NCBI GenBank assembly: GCA_032117595.1
Contig: JAULYZ010000017.1
Location: forward strand, 62,001 to 126,000
Length of the DNA stretch: 64,000 nucleotides
Reading direction: 5' to 3'
Source: WLJO01 sp032117595
GTDB lineage: Bacteria; Actinomycetota; Acidimicrobiia; Acidimicrobiales; Ilumatobacteraceae
The position numbers and the translations under genes are program-made. The notes beneath the pieces are model-generated. The model saw only the letters and a program-made list of their open reading frames with translations. It was not told the origin of the DNA and ran no database searches. Positions 1 to 6,951 of this stretch are shown here, piece after piece; positions within the stretch are counted from its first letter, which is position 1, and the number at the start of each line of letters is the position of its first letter.

Positions 1-2
1 GC

Positions 3-119
3 TGGTCTCGTTTCGTGGTGCACAGCATGGTGCCCGTCACGCTCGGCAACCTCGTCGGTGGTGCTGTCTTGGTGGGCGCGATGTACTGGCTGACGTTCCT
101 GCGCGACCACCGGCACTAG
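3..119 (+). CDS. Formate/nitrite transporter family protein, C-terminus (partial)
   Basis: Only the last 38 codons are inside the window; the gene enters from the left edge and stops with TAG. The visible tail has the pattern PVTLGNLVGGAVLVG followed by a hydrophobic helix and a short basic end (LRDHRH). This is the last transmembrane helix of FocA/NirC-type pentameric anion channels, which move formate, nitrite or hydrosulfide across the membrane. Substrate cannot be judged from this fragment. Its stop overlaps the stop of the convergent methyltransferase by four bases. Confidence 0.6.
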   Translation, partial: WSRFVVHSMVPVTLGNLVGGAVLVGAMYWLTFLRDHRH

Positions 120-844
120 ACGGGGCGCAGCACCGCGAGAGTCTGACCGAAGTGCCTCAGTTGGCCTGTTGGGCCGATCACGTGCGGTTCGTCGCCGCGT
201 AGCCACTGCTCGAGCGACCACCCTGCCAGCCCCGCAATCGTCTCGACCATCTCGCGGGTGGTGGTCACGTTGCGCGGTGTTTGCCAACGCGACTGGGGAT
301 CGAGTGCGGCTTGTTGGAGAAAGATCTCTCGTGCAACCGCAAGGTCGAGCGGCAGCACGGACATCACCATCACGCCGTCGTCCTTCACGACGTGACGCAT
401 GGCGCCCAGGTATCGGTACATGTCCTCGTGCTCCATGTGGGTGAAGACCGAGAACGCGCAGACCACATCGATGGAGGCCGGGGCCAGTTCGAAGTCCGGC
501 GTGCTCTGCTGTCGGAACGTGACGCTGACGCCGTCGAGATCTCCGAGGTCGGCCACACGCCGTGTTGCTGCAGCGAGGAAGGTCGTCGACACGTCGATGC
601 CGATGTAGTTCCCTCCCCCTGCGAGGAAGGGAACGGCATGAATGGCGAGGCGACCGTCACCGCATCCGAAGTCGAGCAGCGTCGAGGCGGGCGTGAGCCC
701 GACGGAACGCAGCACGGCGAGCTCGAGTCGACCGATGAGGTCGTAGTCCCCGATACCTACGTTGCCGCCCTGTCGGGCGTGGCGTTCGTAGAGCTCGGTG
801 TAGGGGTGGGTTCGGCGCGACCGACCAAGGAGTCGCCCGAGCAT
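116..844 (-). CDS. Class I SAM-dependent methyltransferase
   Basis: A 242-residue soluble protein with the Rossmann methyltransferase core. Motif I is LLDFGCGDGRLA, followed by an acidic loop at YIGIDVS, and motif IV lies around DVVCAFSVFTHM. The frame is open to 1048, but the upstream residues are Arg/Cys-rich and unlike the rest, so I placed the start at the internal ATG before LGRLLGRSRR. A GGAGG directly abuts that ATG, which is too close for normal spacing, so the start is uncertain. Substrate is unknown; the fold is typical of enzymes acting on small molecules or sugars. It is transcribed away from the neighbouring tRNA cluster. Confidence 0.7.
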   Translation of the reverse strand: MLGRLLGRSRRTHPYTELYERHARQGGNVGIGDYDLIGRLELAVLRSVGLTPASTLLDFGCGDGRLAIHAVPFLAGGGNYIGIDVSTTFLAAATRRVADLGDLDGVSVTFRQQSTPDFELAPASIDVVCAFSVFTHMEHEDMYRYLGAMRHVVKDDGVMVMSVLPLDLAVAREIFLQQAALDPQSRWQTPRNVTTTREMVETIAGLAGWSLEQWLRGDEPHVIGPTGQLRHFGQTLAVLRPV

Positions 845-1050
845 CCTCCGCGTTTGTTTACCCACCACCGGTGGGACAGTACCCGCCGTTGCTCCTCGGT
901 TGGACCGATCCGGCGCCAGTTGACGGAGGTCCAAGCAACGGCGGCTCCGGCACTGCAGCGACCGACACGCACACGCGACCCGATTCGGTGTCACTCCAGG
1001 CGACGATTCCGCACCGAGATGCCCCGAGTGAGTCGCAGCACGGCGCACCG

Positions 1051-1126
1051 TGGTGGTCGAGACCGGCGTCGATCCGGTGACCTTCCGCTTTTCAGGCGGA
1101 CGCTCTGCCGACTGAGCTACTCGACC
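1051..1126 (-). tRNA. tRNA-Phe (GAA)
   Basis: The minus-strand sequence folds as a cloverleaf with acceptor arm GGTCGAG/CTCGACC. The anticodon stem TCCGC/GCGGA encloses the loop CTGAAAA, giving anticodon GAA. The discriminator is A and the 3' CCA is encoded in the DNA (1051-1053), unlike the two neighbouring tRNAs. It is the last gene of the Glu-Asp-Phe cluster. Confidence 0.95.
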
Positions 1127-1161
1127 GTGACGAACGGGGCTTCGGCACCCCCGCCCGTAAG

Positions 1162-1235
1162 CGGTCCCGACGGGACTCGAACCCGCGACCTCCGGCTTGA
1201 CAGGCCGGCGTGAACTCCAACTTCACCACGGGACC
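1162..1235 (-). tRNA. tRNA-Asp (GTC)
   Basis: Cloverleaf on the minus strand with acceptor arm GGTCCCG/CGGGACC, anticodon stem CCGGC/GCCGG and loop CTGTCAA, so the anticodon is GTC. The T-arm contains GGTTCGAGTCC. The discriminator is G, as expected for aspartate tRNAs. No CCA is encoded. It is the middle gene of the cluster, 35 bases before tRNA-Phe. Confidence 0.95.
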
Positions 1236-1250
1236 AGATGAACTGGCCAG

Positions 1251-1323
1251 CACCCCCAACGGGATTCGAACCCGTGCCGCCACCTTGAAAGGGTGGTGTC
1301 CTAGGCCACTAGACGATGGGGGC
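1251..1323 (-). tRNA. tRNA-Glu (TTC)
   Basis: Cloverleaf on the minus strand with acceptor GCCCCCA paired to TGGGGGT (one G-T pair), anticodon stem CCACC/GGTGG and loop CTTTCAA, giving anticodon TTC. The T-arm is GGGTTCGAATCCC. No CCA is encoded. It is the first gene of a Glu-Asp-Phe cluster, a common actinobacterial arrangement; the cluster promoter should lie in 1324-1420. Confidence 0.95.
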
Positions 1324-1420
1324 AAAGGAACGTCTCGCTGAGAGCGTCGAAACACTACCAGCGACCCTCCCCGATTACGCCAGACAGCCGAGGGCCGGCG
1401 GCCCCCAGCCGGATCCGTGG

Positions 1421-1897
1421 TCAGGTCGCCGAGAGGGCCGACATGATCTCCTCGAGCAGCACCGAGAGGTAGCCGTACAGGGCGAATTCGGGAAAGCGGG
1501 GGTCGTTCTCGTCGAGGTTCAGCGGTTCGTCGTCCTCGCCGATGTCGAGCACGGTGCCGAGTACGAGCCGCACGCTGTTCACGCACTGCATCCAGGCCAT
1601 CAGCGCTGCTTCGTCGAGGTGGGTCTCCTGAGCCGTCGCCATGAACTGTTCCAGAGCAGCGACCCGGGAGGCCACGAGTTCCTCCCGCATGAAGCGGTGG
1701 TACTCGGCGTCCCGCTCCACATCGTTCAGGTACGCCACGGGGAACAGGCGTCGGGCCCGCTCCTCGTCGGGGTGCTCCATCACCTCGCGGATCTGCGGGA
1801 GCAAATGCATCAGGAGCTCGCGCTCCTCGTCGGGAAGTTGGATGTCGTAGCCGCCCTTGGTGGCCCGGATCCGCCAGCGGCGTCGTCGTAGCGCCAC
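1421..1897 (-). CDS. DUF2017 family protein (AosR-like)
   Basis: A 158-residue, mostly helical soluble protein starting with GTG and a basic stretch (RRRRWRIR). Its composition (ELLMHLLPQIREVM; many acidic residues) and its position one base after clpS match DUF2017. In mycobacteria the equivalent neighbour of clpS is the oxidative-stress regulator AosR (family knowledge). The GTG start is supported by AGGA eight bases upstream. Translation is probably coupled to clpS. No enzymatic motif is visible, so a regulatory role is inference by synteny. Confidence 0.8.
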   Translation of the reverse strand: MALRRRRWRIRATKGGYDIQLPDEERELLMHLLPQIREVMEHPDEERARRLFPVAYLNDVERDAEYHRFMREELVASRVAALEQFMATAQETHLDEAALMAWMQCVNSVRLVLGTVLDIGEDDEPLNLDENDPRFPEFALYGYLSVLLEEIMSALSAT

Positions 1898-1898
1898 G

Positions 1899-2213
1899 TC
1901 AGTCGTCCTGCTGCATCGTGGCCCACAGGCCGTGCTCGTGCAGGCGGAACACGTCCAACTCAGCCTTCTCCCGGCTCCCGCTACTCACGACCGCCCGTCC
2001 CTTCTCGTGCACATCGAGCATGAGTGAGGTGGCCTTCTCCCGCGAATAGCCAAACAGTTTCTGGAACACGAACGTCACGTACGACATGAGGTTGATCGGG
2101 TCGTTCCACACGATGACGATCCACGGACGATCCGGTCGGATGTCGACGCCGCCTGCGGGTACATCGAGTTCTGCGGGTGCAGTCGATGCAGACGGGGCGT
2201 TCACGGGGAGCAT
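1899..2213 (-). CDS. clpS: ATP-dependent Clp protease adaptor ClpS
   Basis: About 104 residues. The core contains the ClpS signature around WIVIVWNDPINLMSYV and the helix HEKGRAVVSSGSREKAE. ClpS binds the N-domain of ClpA/ClpC and delivers N-end-rule substrates carrying bulky hydrophobic N-termini to the Clp protease in the cytoplasm; the asparagine-aspartate pair in the WND motif belongs to the substrate pocket. I chose the ATG at 2213; an in-frame GTG at 2240 would add nine residues. Neither has a strong Shine-Dalgarno sequence. It forms a tight pair with the DUF2017 gene. Confidence 0.9.
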   Translation of the reverse strand: MLPVNAPSASTAPAELDVPAGGVDIRPDRPWIVIVWNDPINLMSYVTFVFQKLFGYSREKATSLMLDVHEKGRAVVSSGSREKAELDVFRLHEHGLWATMQQDD

Positions 2214-2360
2214 TCTCGCGGGTGCGCGCGGACGAACCACGCTGCACCAGTTCGGAGCGCTACGACGCGCCGCGCGCCTGCAACGTCTGTCTCGTGTGAC
2301 GAGCGTCCGTTCGCAGGGGGTTGGCCCGCCTCCTCGGGCAGTCGTACGATCGGGAGCGTT

Positions 2361-3329
2361 ATGGCCGTCGGTACTCGCCCGCTCGTCCCGTCACGGCTGG
2401 CTCCCTCGAAGCGGCCCGACGGTGGAACCGGCCTCGTTCACGGCACCCGCCGGGCCCCCCGCACCGTGGTCGGCGGGTACGTCGCACTGACCAAGCCCCG
2501 CATCATCGAACTGCTCCTCATCACCACCCTGCCTGCCATGGTCATGGCCGAGCAGGGGTGGCCTCCGGCCCGGCTCATCGTGGCCACCCTCATCGGCGGG
2601 TCGCTGGCCGCAGGCGGGGCGAATGCCATCAATATGTATGTCGACCGGGACATCGACCGACTCATGGAGCGAACGGCGAGCCGTCCGCTGGTCACGGGCC
2701 TGATCGCCCCCCGAAATGCCCTGATCTTCGCCCTGATCCTGGAGGCAGCGGCCTTCGGCGTGCTCTGGGCCTTCACCAACCTGCTGGCAGCGGTCCTCGC
2801 AGTGAGCGCCACCGCGTTCTACGTCTTCGTCTACACCCTCTGGCTCAAGCGCACCAGCACCCAGAACATCGTCATCGGCGGGGCCGCCGGGGCGGTGCCG
2901 GTCCTCGTGGGCTGGGCGGCGGTTCGGGAGTCCCTCGACTGGTCCCCCGTGGTGCTCTTTGCCCTCATCTTCTGGTGGACCCCACCCCATTTCTGGGCCC
3001 TGGCCATCCGGTACGCCGACGATTACCGCGCCGCCGGGGTCCCGATGCTGCCGGCCGTGGTCACCCCCCGCGAGGCAGTTCGCCGGATGGTGGCCTACAC
3101 CGTGGTGCTGGTGGCGACGTCCTTGGTGCTCCTCCCGATCGGCAACCTCGGGGTCATCTACGGGGTCTCGGCCGGCGTCCTGGGCGCCCTCTTCCTCGCC
3201 GGCGTGATCGACCTCGGTCGTAACCCAACCGTCACACGGTCGATGCGGGTCTTCGGGTTCTCGATCTCCTACGTCACGCTCCTGTTCGGCGCACTCACCG
3301 TCGACGTCCTCGTCCGGCACGGATGGTGA
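2361..3329 (+). CDS. ctaB: Protoheme IX farnesyltransferase (heme O synthase)
   Basis: 322 residues with about nine membrane helices. It transfers a farnesyl group from farnesyl diphosphate to heme b, giving heme O, the precursor of heme A for the adjacent aa3-type oxidase. The UbiA-superfamily aspartate motif is present (NMYVDRDIDRLMERT, near residues 90-105), as is the second polar loop around YADDYRAAGVPML. The N-terminal 35 residues are a soluble basic extension. It heads the oxidase cluster, separated from the next gene by 144 bases. No ctaA (heme A synthase) is seen in this window. Confidence 0.93.
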   Translation: MAVGTRPLVPSRLAPSKRPDGGTGLVHGTRRAPRTVVGGYVALTKPRIIELLLITTLPAMVMAEQGWPPARLIVATLIGGSLAAGGANAINMYVDRDIDRLMERTASRPLVTGLIAPRNALIFALILEAAAFGVLWAFTNLLAAVLAVSATAFYVFVYTLWLKRTSTQNIVIGGAAGAVPVLVGWAAVRESLDWSPVVLFALIFWWTPPHFWALAIRYADDYRAAGVPMLPAVVTPREAVRRMVAYTVVLVATSLVLLPIGNLGVIYGVSAGVLGALFLAGVIDLGRNPTVTRSMRVFGFSISYVTLLFGALTVDVLVRHGW

Positions 3330-3473
3330 GCGCATCGTGACGCACGCGACACCCCTGCGCCGTTGGGGAATTCCGGATACGGGGACCTCGGTGGGTAATC
3401 TCCCTTCCGAACATCCGTCTTTTCTTTTGGCTTGCACGGGCACTGTCGCGCTGTCGTGGGCAAGAGGACATCC

Positions 3474-5144
3474 ATGACCACCATCCACACCCCTACTGAT
3501 GCCGCGGCTGCGGGTGCCCCGTCCGGGACGGCCCCCGCATTCGCCAATGTGGCCTCGTGGGTCACCACGTCGGACCACAAGCGCATCGGTCGGATCTTCG
3601 TGTCGCTGAGCATGCTGATGCTGCTCGGGCTCGTCGGCCTGTCCGCAGTCCTCGGATTCGACCGGGTCGACCGCACCGAGAACTTCCTCGACCTCGAGGT
3701 CCTGGGTCAGTTGTTCTCCGTGGCCCGGGTGGGCTTCATCTTTATGGTGATGATCCCGATGATGTTGGGCTTTGCGATCTCGATCGTGCCGCTGCAGCTC
3801 GGCGCCCGCTCGATGGCCTTCCCCCGTGCCGCAGCGCTCGGGCTGTGGACCTGGCTCACGGGTTCGGGAATCGTCATTGCCTCCTACGCCCAGAACGGCG
3901 GCCCGGGTGGGGGCGACGCCGCTGGCGTCGACCTCTTCCTTGCCGGTCTCGGTCTCACGGTGATCGGTCTCGTCACGGCCGCAACTGCGCTCGCCACCAC
4001 GGTGCTCACCAGCCGGGCACCGGGAATGACACTCGATCGCGTTCCGCCGTTCGCCTGGTCGGCGCTCGTGCTCGCAGTGGCCATCATCGTCACCATGCCG
4101 GTCATGCTGGCTGCGCTCGTCTACGTCTACGTCGACCATCGCTACGGCGGCCGCCAGTCGCTCGAGGCCGGTGGTCTCGGTGGGAACGCCATCTACCCGT
4201 GGATCCGAGCAGCGCTCTCGCAGCCGCTCACCTTCATCTACGCGATCCCGGTGCTGGGCTTCGTCGCCGAAGTGGTCCCGGTGTTCGCCCGTCGGCGCAC
4301 GGTGCTGCGATTCGCGGTGCTGATCGGAATCGGCGTGCTTGCCACGGCGAGCCTCACCGGCGTCACGCAGGTCGATCACTCGATCGGTGAGTGGAGCTCG
4401 CTGAGCAACGGAGACCGCTTCAAGGACCTCGTCGACTACGCGTTCTTCAACCTCGTGCCCGTGCTCGGGCTGTTGGTGCTCATGGGAGCGGTCACCCTCA
4501 CACTGCTGAGCGGCCTGAAGGCGCGCTCGGTGCGTCTCGAGCCGCCGCTGTTGTTCGGGCTCGGCTCAGCGGTACTGCTCACCCATGCGCTCGTCGCACA
4601 CCTGCTCGTGCCCATCGAGGATCTGCACCTCGCTGGTTCGGTCTACGAAGAGGGCGTGTTCACCTTCGTGGTGTACTCGGTGGTACTCGCCGGCCTCGGG
4701 GCGGTCTCGTATTGGTCGCAGAAGTTCCGTGGCCGCCAACTCCCGCGCATTCCCCTGATGCTGCTCGCCCTCGGCGCTCTTGGCGCAGCGGTGCTCGCCT
4801 CGGTGCCGTACCTCATCTCGGGCTTCAACAACCAGCCCGGTCTGTTCGGTGTGTCCCGGGCCGAGGGCCTCGTCATCGGATGGGACCACGAGGCTGCACC
4901 GGAGCTGCTGAACACGCTCACCGGGATCGGCCACGGTCTCATGGCGCTCACCGTGCTCGGATTCATCGCACTCACGCAGCGCGCCTATGCAAAGGGCCCG
5001 CTCGCCGGCGACGATCCGTGGAACGGCCAGACCCTCGAGTGGGCGACGTCGTCGCCACCACCCGAGAACAACTTCGCCGAGCTCGCAACGGTGTCGTCGC
5101 CCGAGCCGCTCACCGACCTCAAGCCCGCAGGGAGTGACGCCTGA
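3474..5144 (+). CDS. Cytochrome oxidase subunit I homologue lacking all metal ligands
   Basis: A 556-residue, roughly 12-helix protein that aligns end to end with the true subunit I encoded at 8177-10177. Shared blocks include TSDHKRIG, VPLQLGARSMAFPR, GLWTWL, RAPGM and the tail DPWNGQTLEW. Every heme and CuB ligand is replaced. The low-spin heme His of MFTMHATTM is Ala84. The GHPEVY block reads SQPLTFI (Gln250, Phe254, no Glu). The HH pair is Gln299-Val300, and the HFH motif is Val395/Thr397. It therefore cannot hold heme a, heme a3 or CuB in the canonical way. AGAGGA six bases before the ATG supports the start. The next gene begins within its stop codon. The role is unknown; a structural or assembly partner of the oxidase is possible (inference). 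Confidence 0.85.
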   Translation: MTTIHTPTDAAAAGAPSGTAPAFANVASWVTTSDHKRIGRIFVSLSMLMLLGLVGLSAVLGFDRVDRTENFLDLEVLGQLFSVARVGFIFMVMIPMMLGFAISIVPLQLGARSMAFPRAAALGLWTWLTGSGIVIASYAQNGGPGGGDAAGVDLFLAGLGLTVIGLVTAATALATTVLTSRAPGMTLDRVPPFAWSALVLAVAIIVTMPVMLAALVYVYVDHRYGGRQSLEAGGLGGNAIYPWIRAALSQPLTFIYAIPVLGFVAEVVPVFARRRTVLRFAVLIGIGVLATASLTGVTQVDHSIGEWSSLSNGDRFKDLVDYAFFNLVPVLGLLVLMGAVTLTLLSGLKARSVRLEPPLLFGLGSAVLLTHALVAHLLVPIEDLHLAGSVYEEGVFTFVVYSVVLAGLGAVSYWSQKFRGRQLPRIPLMLLALGALGAAVLASVPYLISGFNNQPGLFGVSRAEGLVIGWDHEAAPELLNTLTGIGHGLMALTVLGFIALTQRAYAKGPLAGDDPWNGQTLEWATSSPPPENNFAELATVSSPEPLTDLKPAGSDA

Positions 5145-5713
5145 TGCTCGCGCTGCCGCCCGCCCCGGCCCCCGCGCCGCGCCGTCAGATGATCGTCGGC
5201 ACTGCGCTGTTCTCTGCAGCAGCGTCGATGCTCATCGGCGGAATGACTGCGCTGTGGTTCCACTTCCGTACCGAGCCCGGGCTATGGAAGCCCGAACGGC
5301 TCGTCGTTCCCGAGGTCGCCACCAACGTGATGTGGATCACGGCATTGTTCTCGCTCGTCATGGTGCAGTGGGCGGTGTACTCCGCGCGCCGCGGCGATCG
5401 TCAGCACGCCTCGGTCGCACTCGGCGTCGTCATCATCCTCGGGCTCGCACACCTCAACTCGCAGGCCTACGTGTGGCGACGGATCGAGCTTCCTGTCAAG
5501 GGCGACACGCCCTACAACTCCATGTTCTACGCCATCACCGCAACGCTGTTCGCGCTGGTGCTCGTGGGCGTGGTGTACGCCGTGGTTGCTGCCTTCCGGT
5601 TCATCGGCGGGCGCACGAAGGACCGTGAAACGGTCTCCGGTCTTGCCCTGTATTGGTATGTCCTCGCCGCTCTCCACACCGTGGTGTGGTTCAGCGTCTA
5701 CGTCACGAAGTAG
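5144..5713 (+). CDS. Divergent cytochrome oxidase subunit III-like protein
   Basis: 189 residues, about five transmembrane helices. The C-terminal helix LYWYVLAALHTVVWFSVYV matches the LYWHFVDVVW ending of the true subunit III at 10174-10800. The block NSMFYAIT matches its SSFYTLT, but the following GFHGVHV motif is lost. It starts on the ATG that overlaps the stop of the ligand-less subunit I homologue (TGATG), so the two are probably translated together. I read it as the subunit III partner of that protein. No cofactor is expected in this family; it is membrane embedded. Confidence 0.7.
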   Translation: MLALPPAPAPAPRRQMIVGTALFSAAASMLIGGMTALWFHFRTEPGLWKPERLVVPEVATNVMWITALFSLVMVQWAVYSARRGDRQHASVALGVVIILGLAHLNSQAYVWRRIELPVKGDTPYNSMFYAITATLFALVLVGVVYAVVAAFRFIGGRTKDRETVSGLALYWYVLAALHTVVWFSVYVTK

Positions 5714-5719
5714 GAGCCG

Positions 5720-6892
5720 ATGATCCCCACCGGATCCAAACTGTTTCTCGGCCTCACGGGCTCGGCGATCGCCGGCTTCGTCCTGTACGGCTTCTTCCAG
5801 GAATGGAATGTCGTCGGCGTCGTTGGCCTCGGTGCCGCGATTGTCGTACTCGCCTTCCTTTCGGGCGTGGTGATCTTCACCCGCGACGCCGATGTGGAGC
5901 CCGGCGACACCGCTGCGGTCGCCTCGGCGCCAGCAGCACAGCCCGCACCCGGTAACAGCCTCTGGCCCCTCGTCGGTGCAATCGGCGGCGGTCTGCTCGT
6001 CATCGGTCTCGTCACCGACCGCCGTTGGTTCGTAGCTGGCCTCGTCGTGATGTTCGTTGCACTCGTCGAGTGGATGGTGCAGGGCTGGGCCGAACGTGCG
6101 AGCGCCGACCGCAAGTACAACAACGACGTGCGCGGCTTCCTGCTGCACCCGCTCGAGATGCCGATCCTCTCGTCGGTCGGCCTCGGGGCCATCATCTTTG
6201 CCTTCTCCCGCATCATGCTGCGCTCCGATCACACGGTCGGGCCCACGATCTTCATTGCGCTTGCGGCCCTCATCACCTTCTTCGGTTTCGTCTTCGCCGC
6301 CAAGCGGCGTCCCGGCAAGGCCGTGACTGCTGGCATCTGTGTGGTGGGAGCGGTGGGCATCCTCGCGGGTGGCATCTGGAGTGCCGCTGCCGGCGAGCGC
6401 CCCGAACTTGCCGAAGAGGGCCACATCTTCCGTGACACTCCTGAAGAGAAGTCCGAGCGGAGCAAGTGCGGCGAGGAAGTCACCGAGGCCGACAAGAAGG
6501 CATCCGGGTCCCTTGCGCTGAAGTCGGCTCTCTCTGCTGAGGTCACCCTGCGCAACGGTGTCCTCGAGATTGTCGAGTTCGGTCGCCCCGCCGACAAGGT
6601 GCACATCGCTCGCGGCAACACCGTCACGGTGCTGTTCCGCAACGAGGGCGACGGGGAAGAGCCCCGTCGACTCGCAGCGCAGTTCCTCGCCAACGGTGTC
6701 GACGAGAACGGCAAGCCCACCACGGATCTCCAGCAGGTCACCGTGTGCACCAACGCCATCGAGGGCGGCAAGGTGCAGGCGTTGATCTTCTCGGTGCCCA
6801 AGCCGTCGACTGCAGCACCCGAGGGCAAGGGGTTCAAGATCTTCGTGCCGGGTGTGGAGACCGCCGAAGTCCCGCTCGAGGTGCCCGCATGA
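5720..6892 (+). CDS. Membrane protein: subunit IV-like domain fused to cupredoxin-like domain
   Basis: 390 residues. Residues 1-115 carry four helices resembling the actinobacterial oxidase subunit IV (an early KLFLGLTG helix and a later WPLVGAIGGGLLVIGL helix). Residues 135-225 add three or four more helices starting at HPLEMPILSS. The last 140 residues are extracytoplasmic and have a cupredoxin-like pattern (VHIARGNTVTVLFRNEG, later FKIFVPG) but no Cys-x-x-x-His-x-x-Met copper set. GGAG lies just before the ATG, six bases after the previous gene. It completes a second oxidase-like set with the two preceding genes. Function is unknown; assignment of both domains is by eye. Confidence 0.6.
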   Translation: MIPTGSKLFLGLTGSAIAGFVLYGFFQEWNVVGVVGLGAAIVVLAFLSGVVIFTRDADVEPGDTAAVASAPAAQPAPGNSLWPLVGAIGGGLLVIGLVTDRRWFVAGLVVMFVALVEWMVQGWAERASADRKYNNDVRGFLLHPLEMPILSSVGLGAIIFAFSRIMLRSDHTVGPTIFIALAALITFFGFVFAAKRRPGKAVTAGICVVGAVGILAGGIWSAAAGERPELAEEGHIFRDTPEEKSERSKCGEEVTEADKKASGSLALKSALSAEVTLRNGVLEIVEFGRPADKVHIARGNTVTVLFRNEGDGEEPRRLAAQFLANGVDENGKPTTDLQQVTVCTNAIEGGKVQALIFSVPKPSTAAPEGKGFKIFVPGVETAEVPLEVPA

Positions 6893-6951
6893 GTCCGCTC
6901 CCCGATATGAATCACGAGGACCACACCATGAATGACCACGAGGAGGCCTCC

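Noticed and set aside
281..1213. Plus-strand open frame across the methyltransferase and two tRNA genes
   Set aside because: It runs antisense through tRNA-Phe and part of tRNA-Asp and shows no recognisable protein pattern.
1051..1323. The tRNA cluster as an integration site of a mobile element
   Set aside because: No integrase, no repeated tRNA 3' end and no change in gene character nearby. No transposase, phage or CRISPR feature was found anywhere in the window.
1392..1404. GGGCC-GGC-GGCCC hairpin between DUF2017 and the tRNA cluster as a terminator
   Set aside because: Only five base pairs with a three-base loop and no T-tract; in sequence this GC-rich it is not distinguishable from chance.
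3330..3473. CGTGACGCACGCGACA considered as a third Rex site before the oxidase-like module
   Set aside because: The right half does not resemble TCACA, so the symmetry is too poor. No other regulatory element could be supported in this gap.
2391..4379. Long open frame on the minus strand opposite ctaB and the subunit I homologue
   Set aside because: Highly charged, low-complexity translation with no family pattern, fully antisense to well-supported genes; a typical shadow frame of GC-rich codon usage. The same holds for the long minus frames at 8003-9961, 34665-36635 and 47824-49560.
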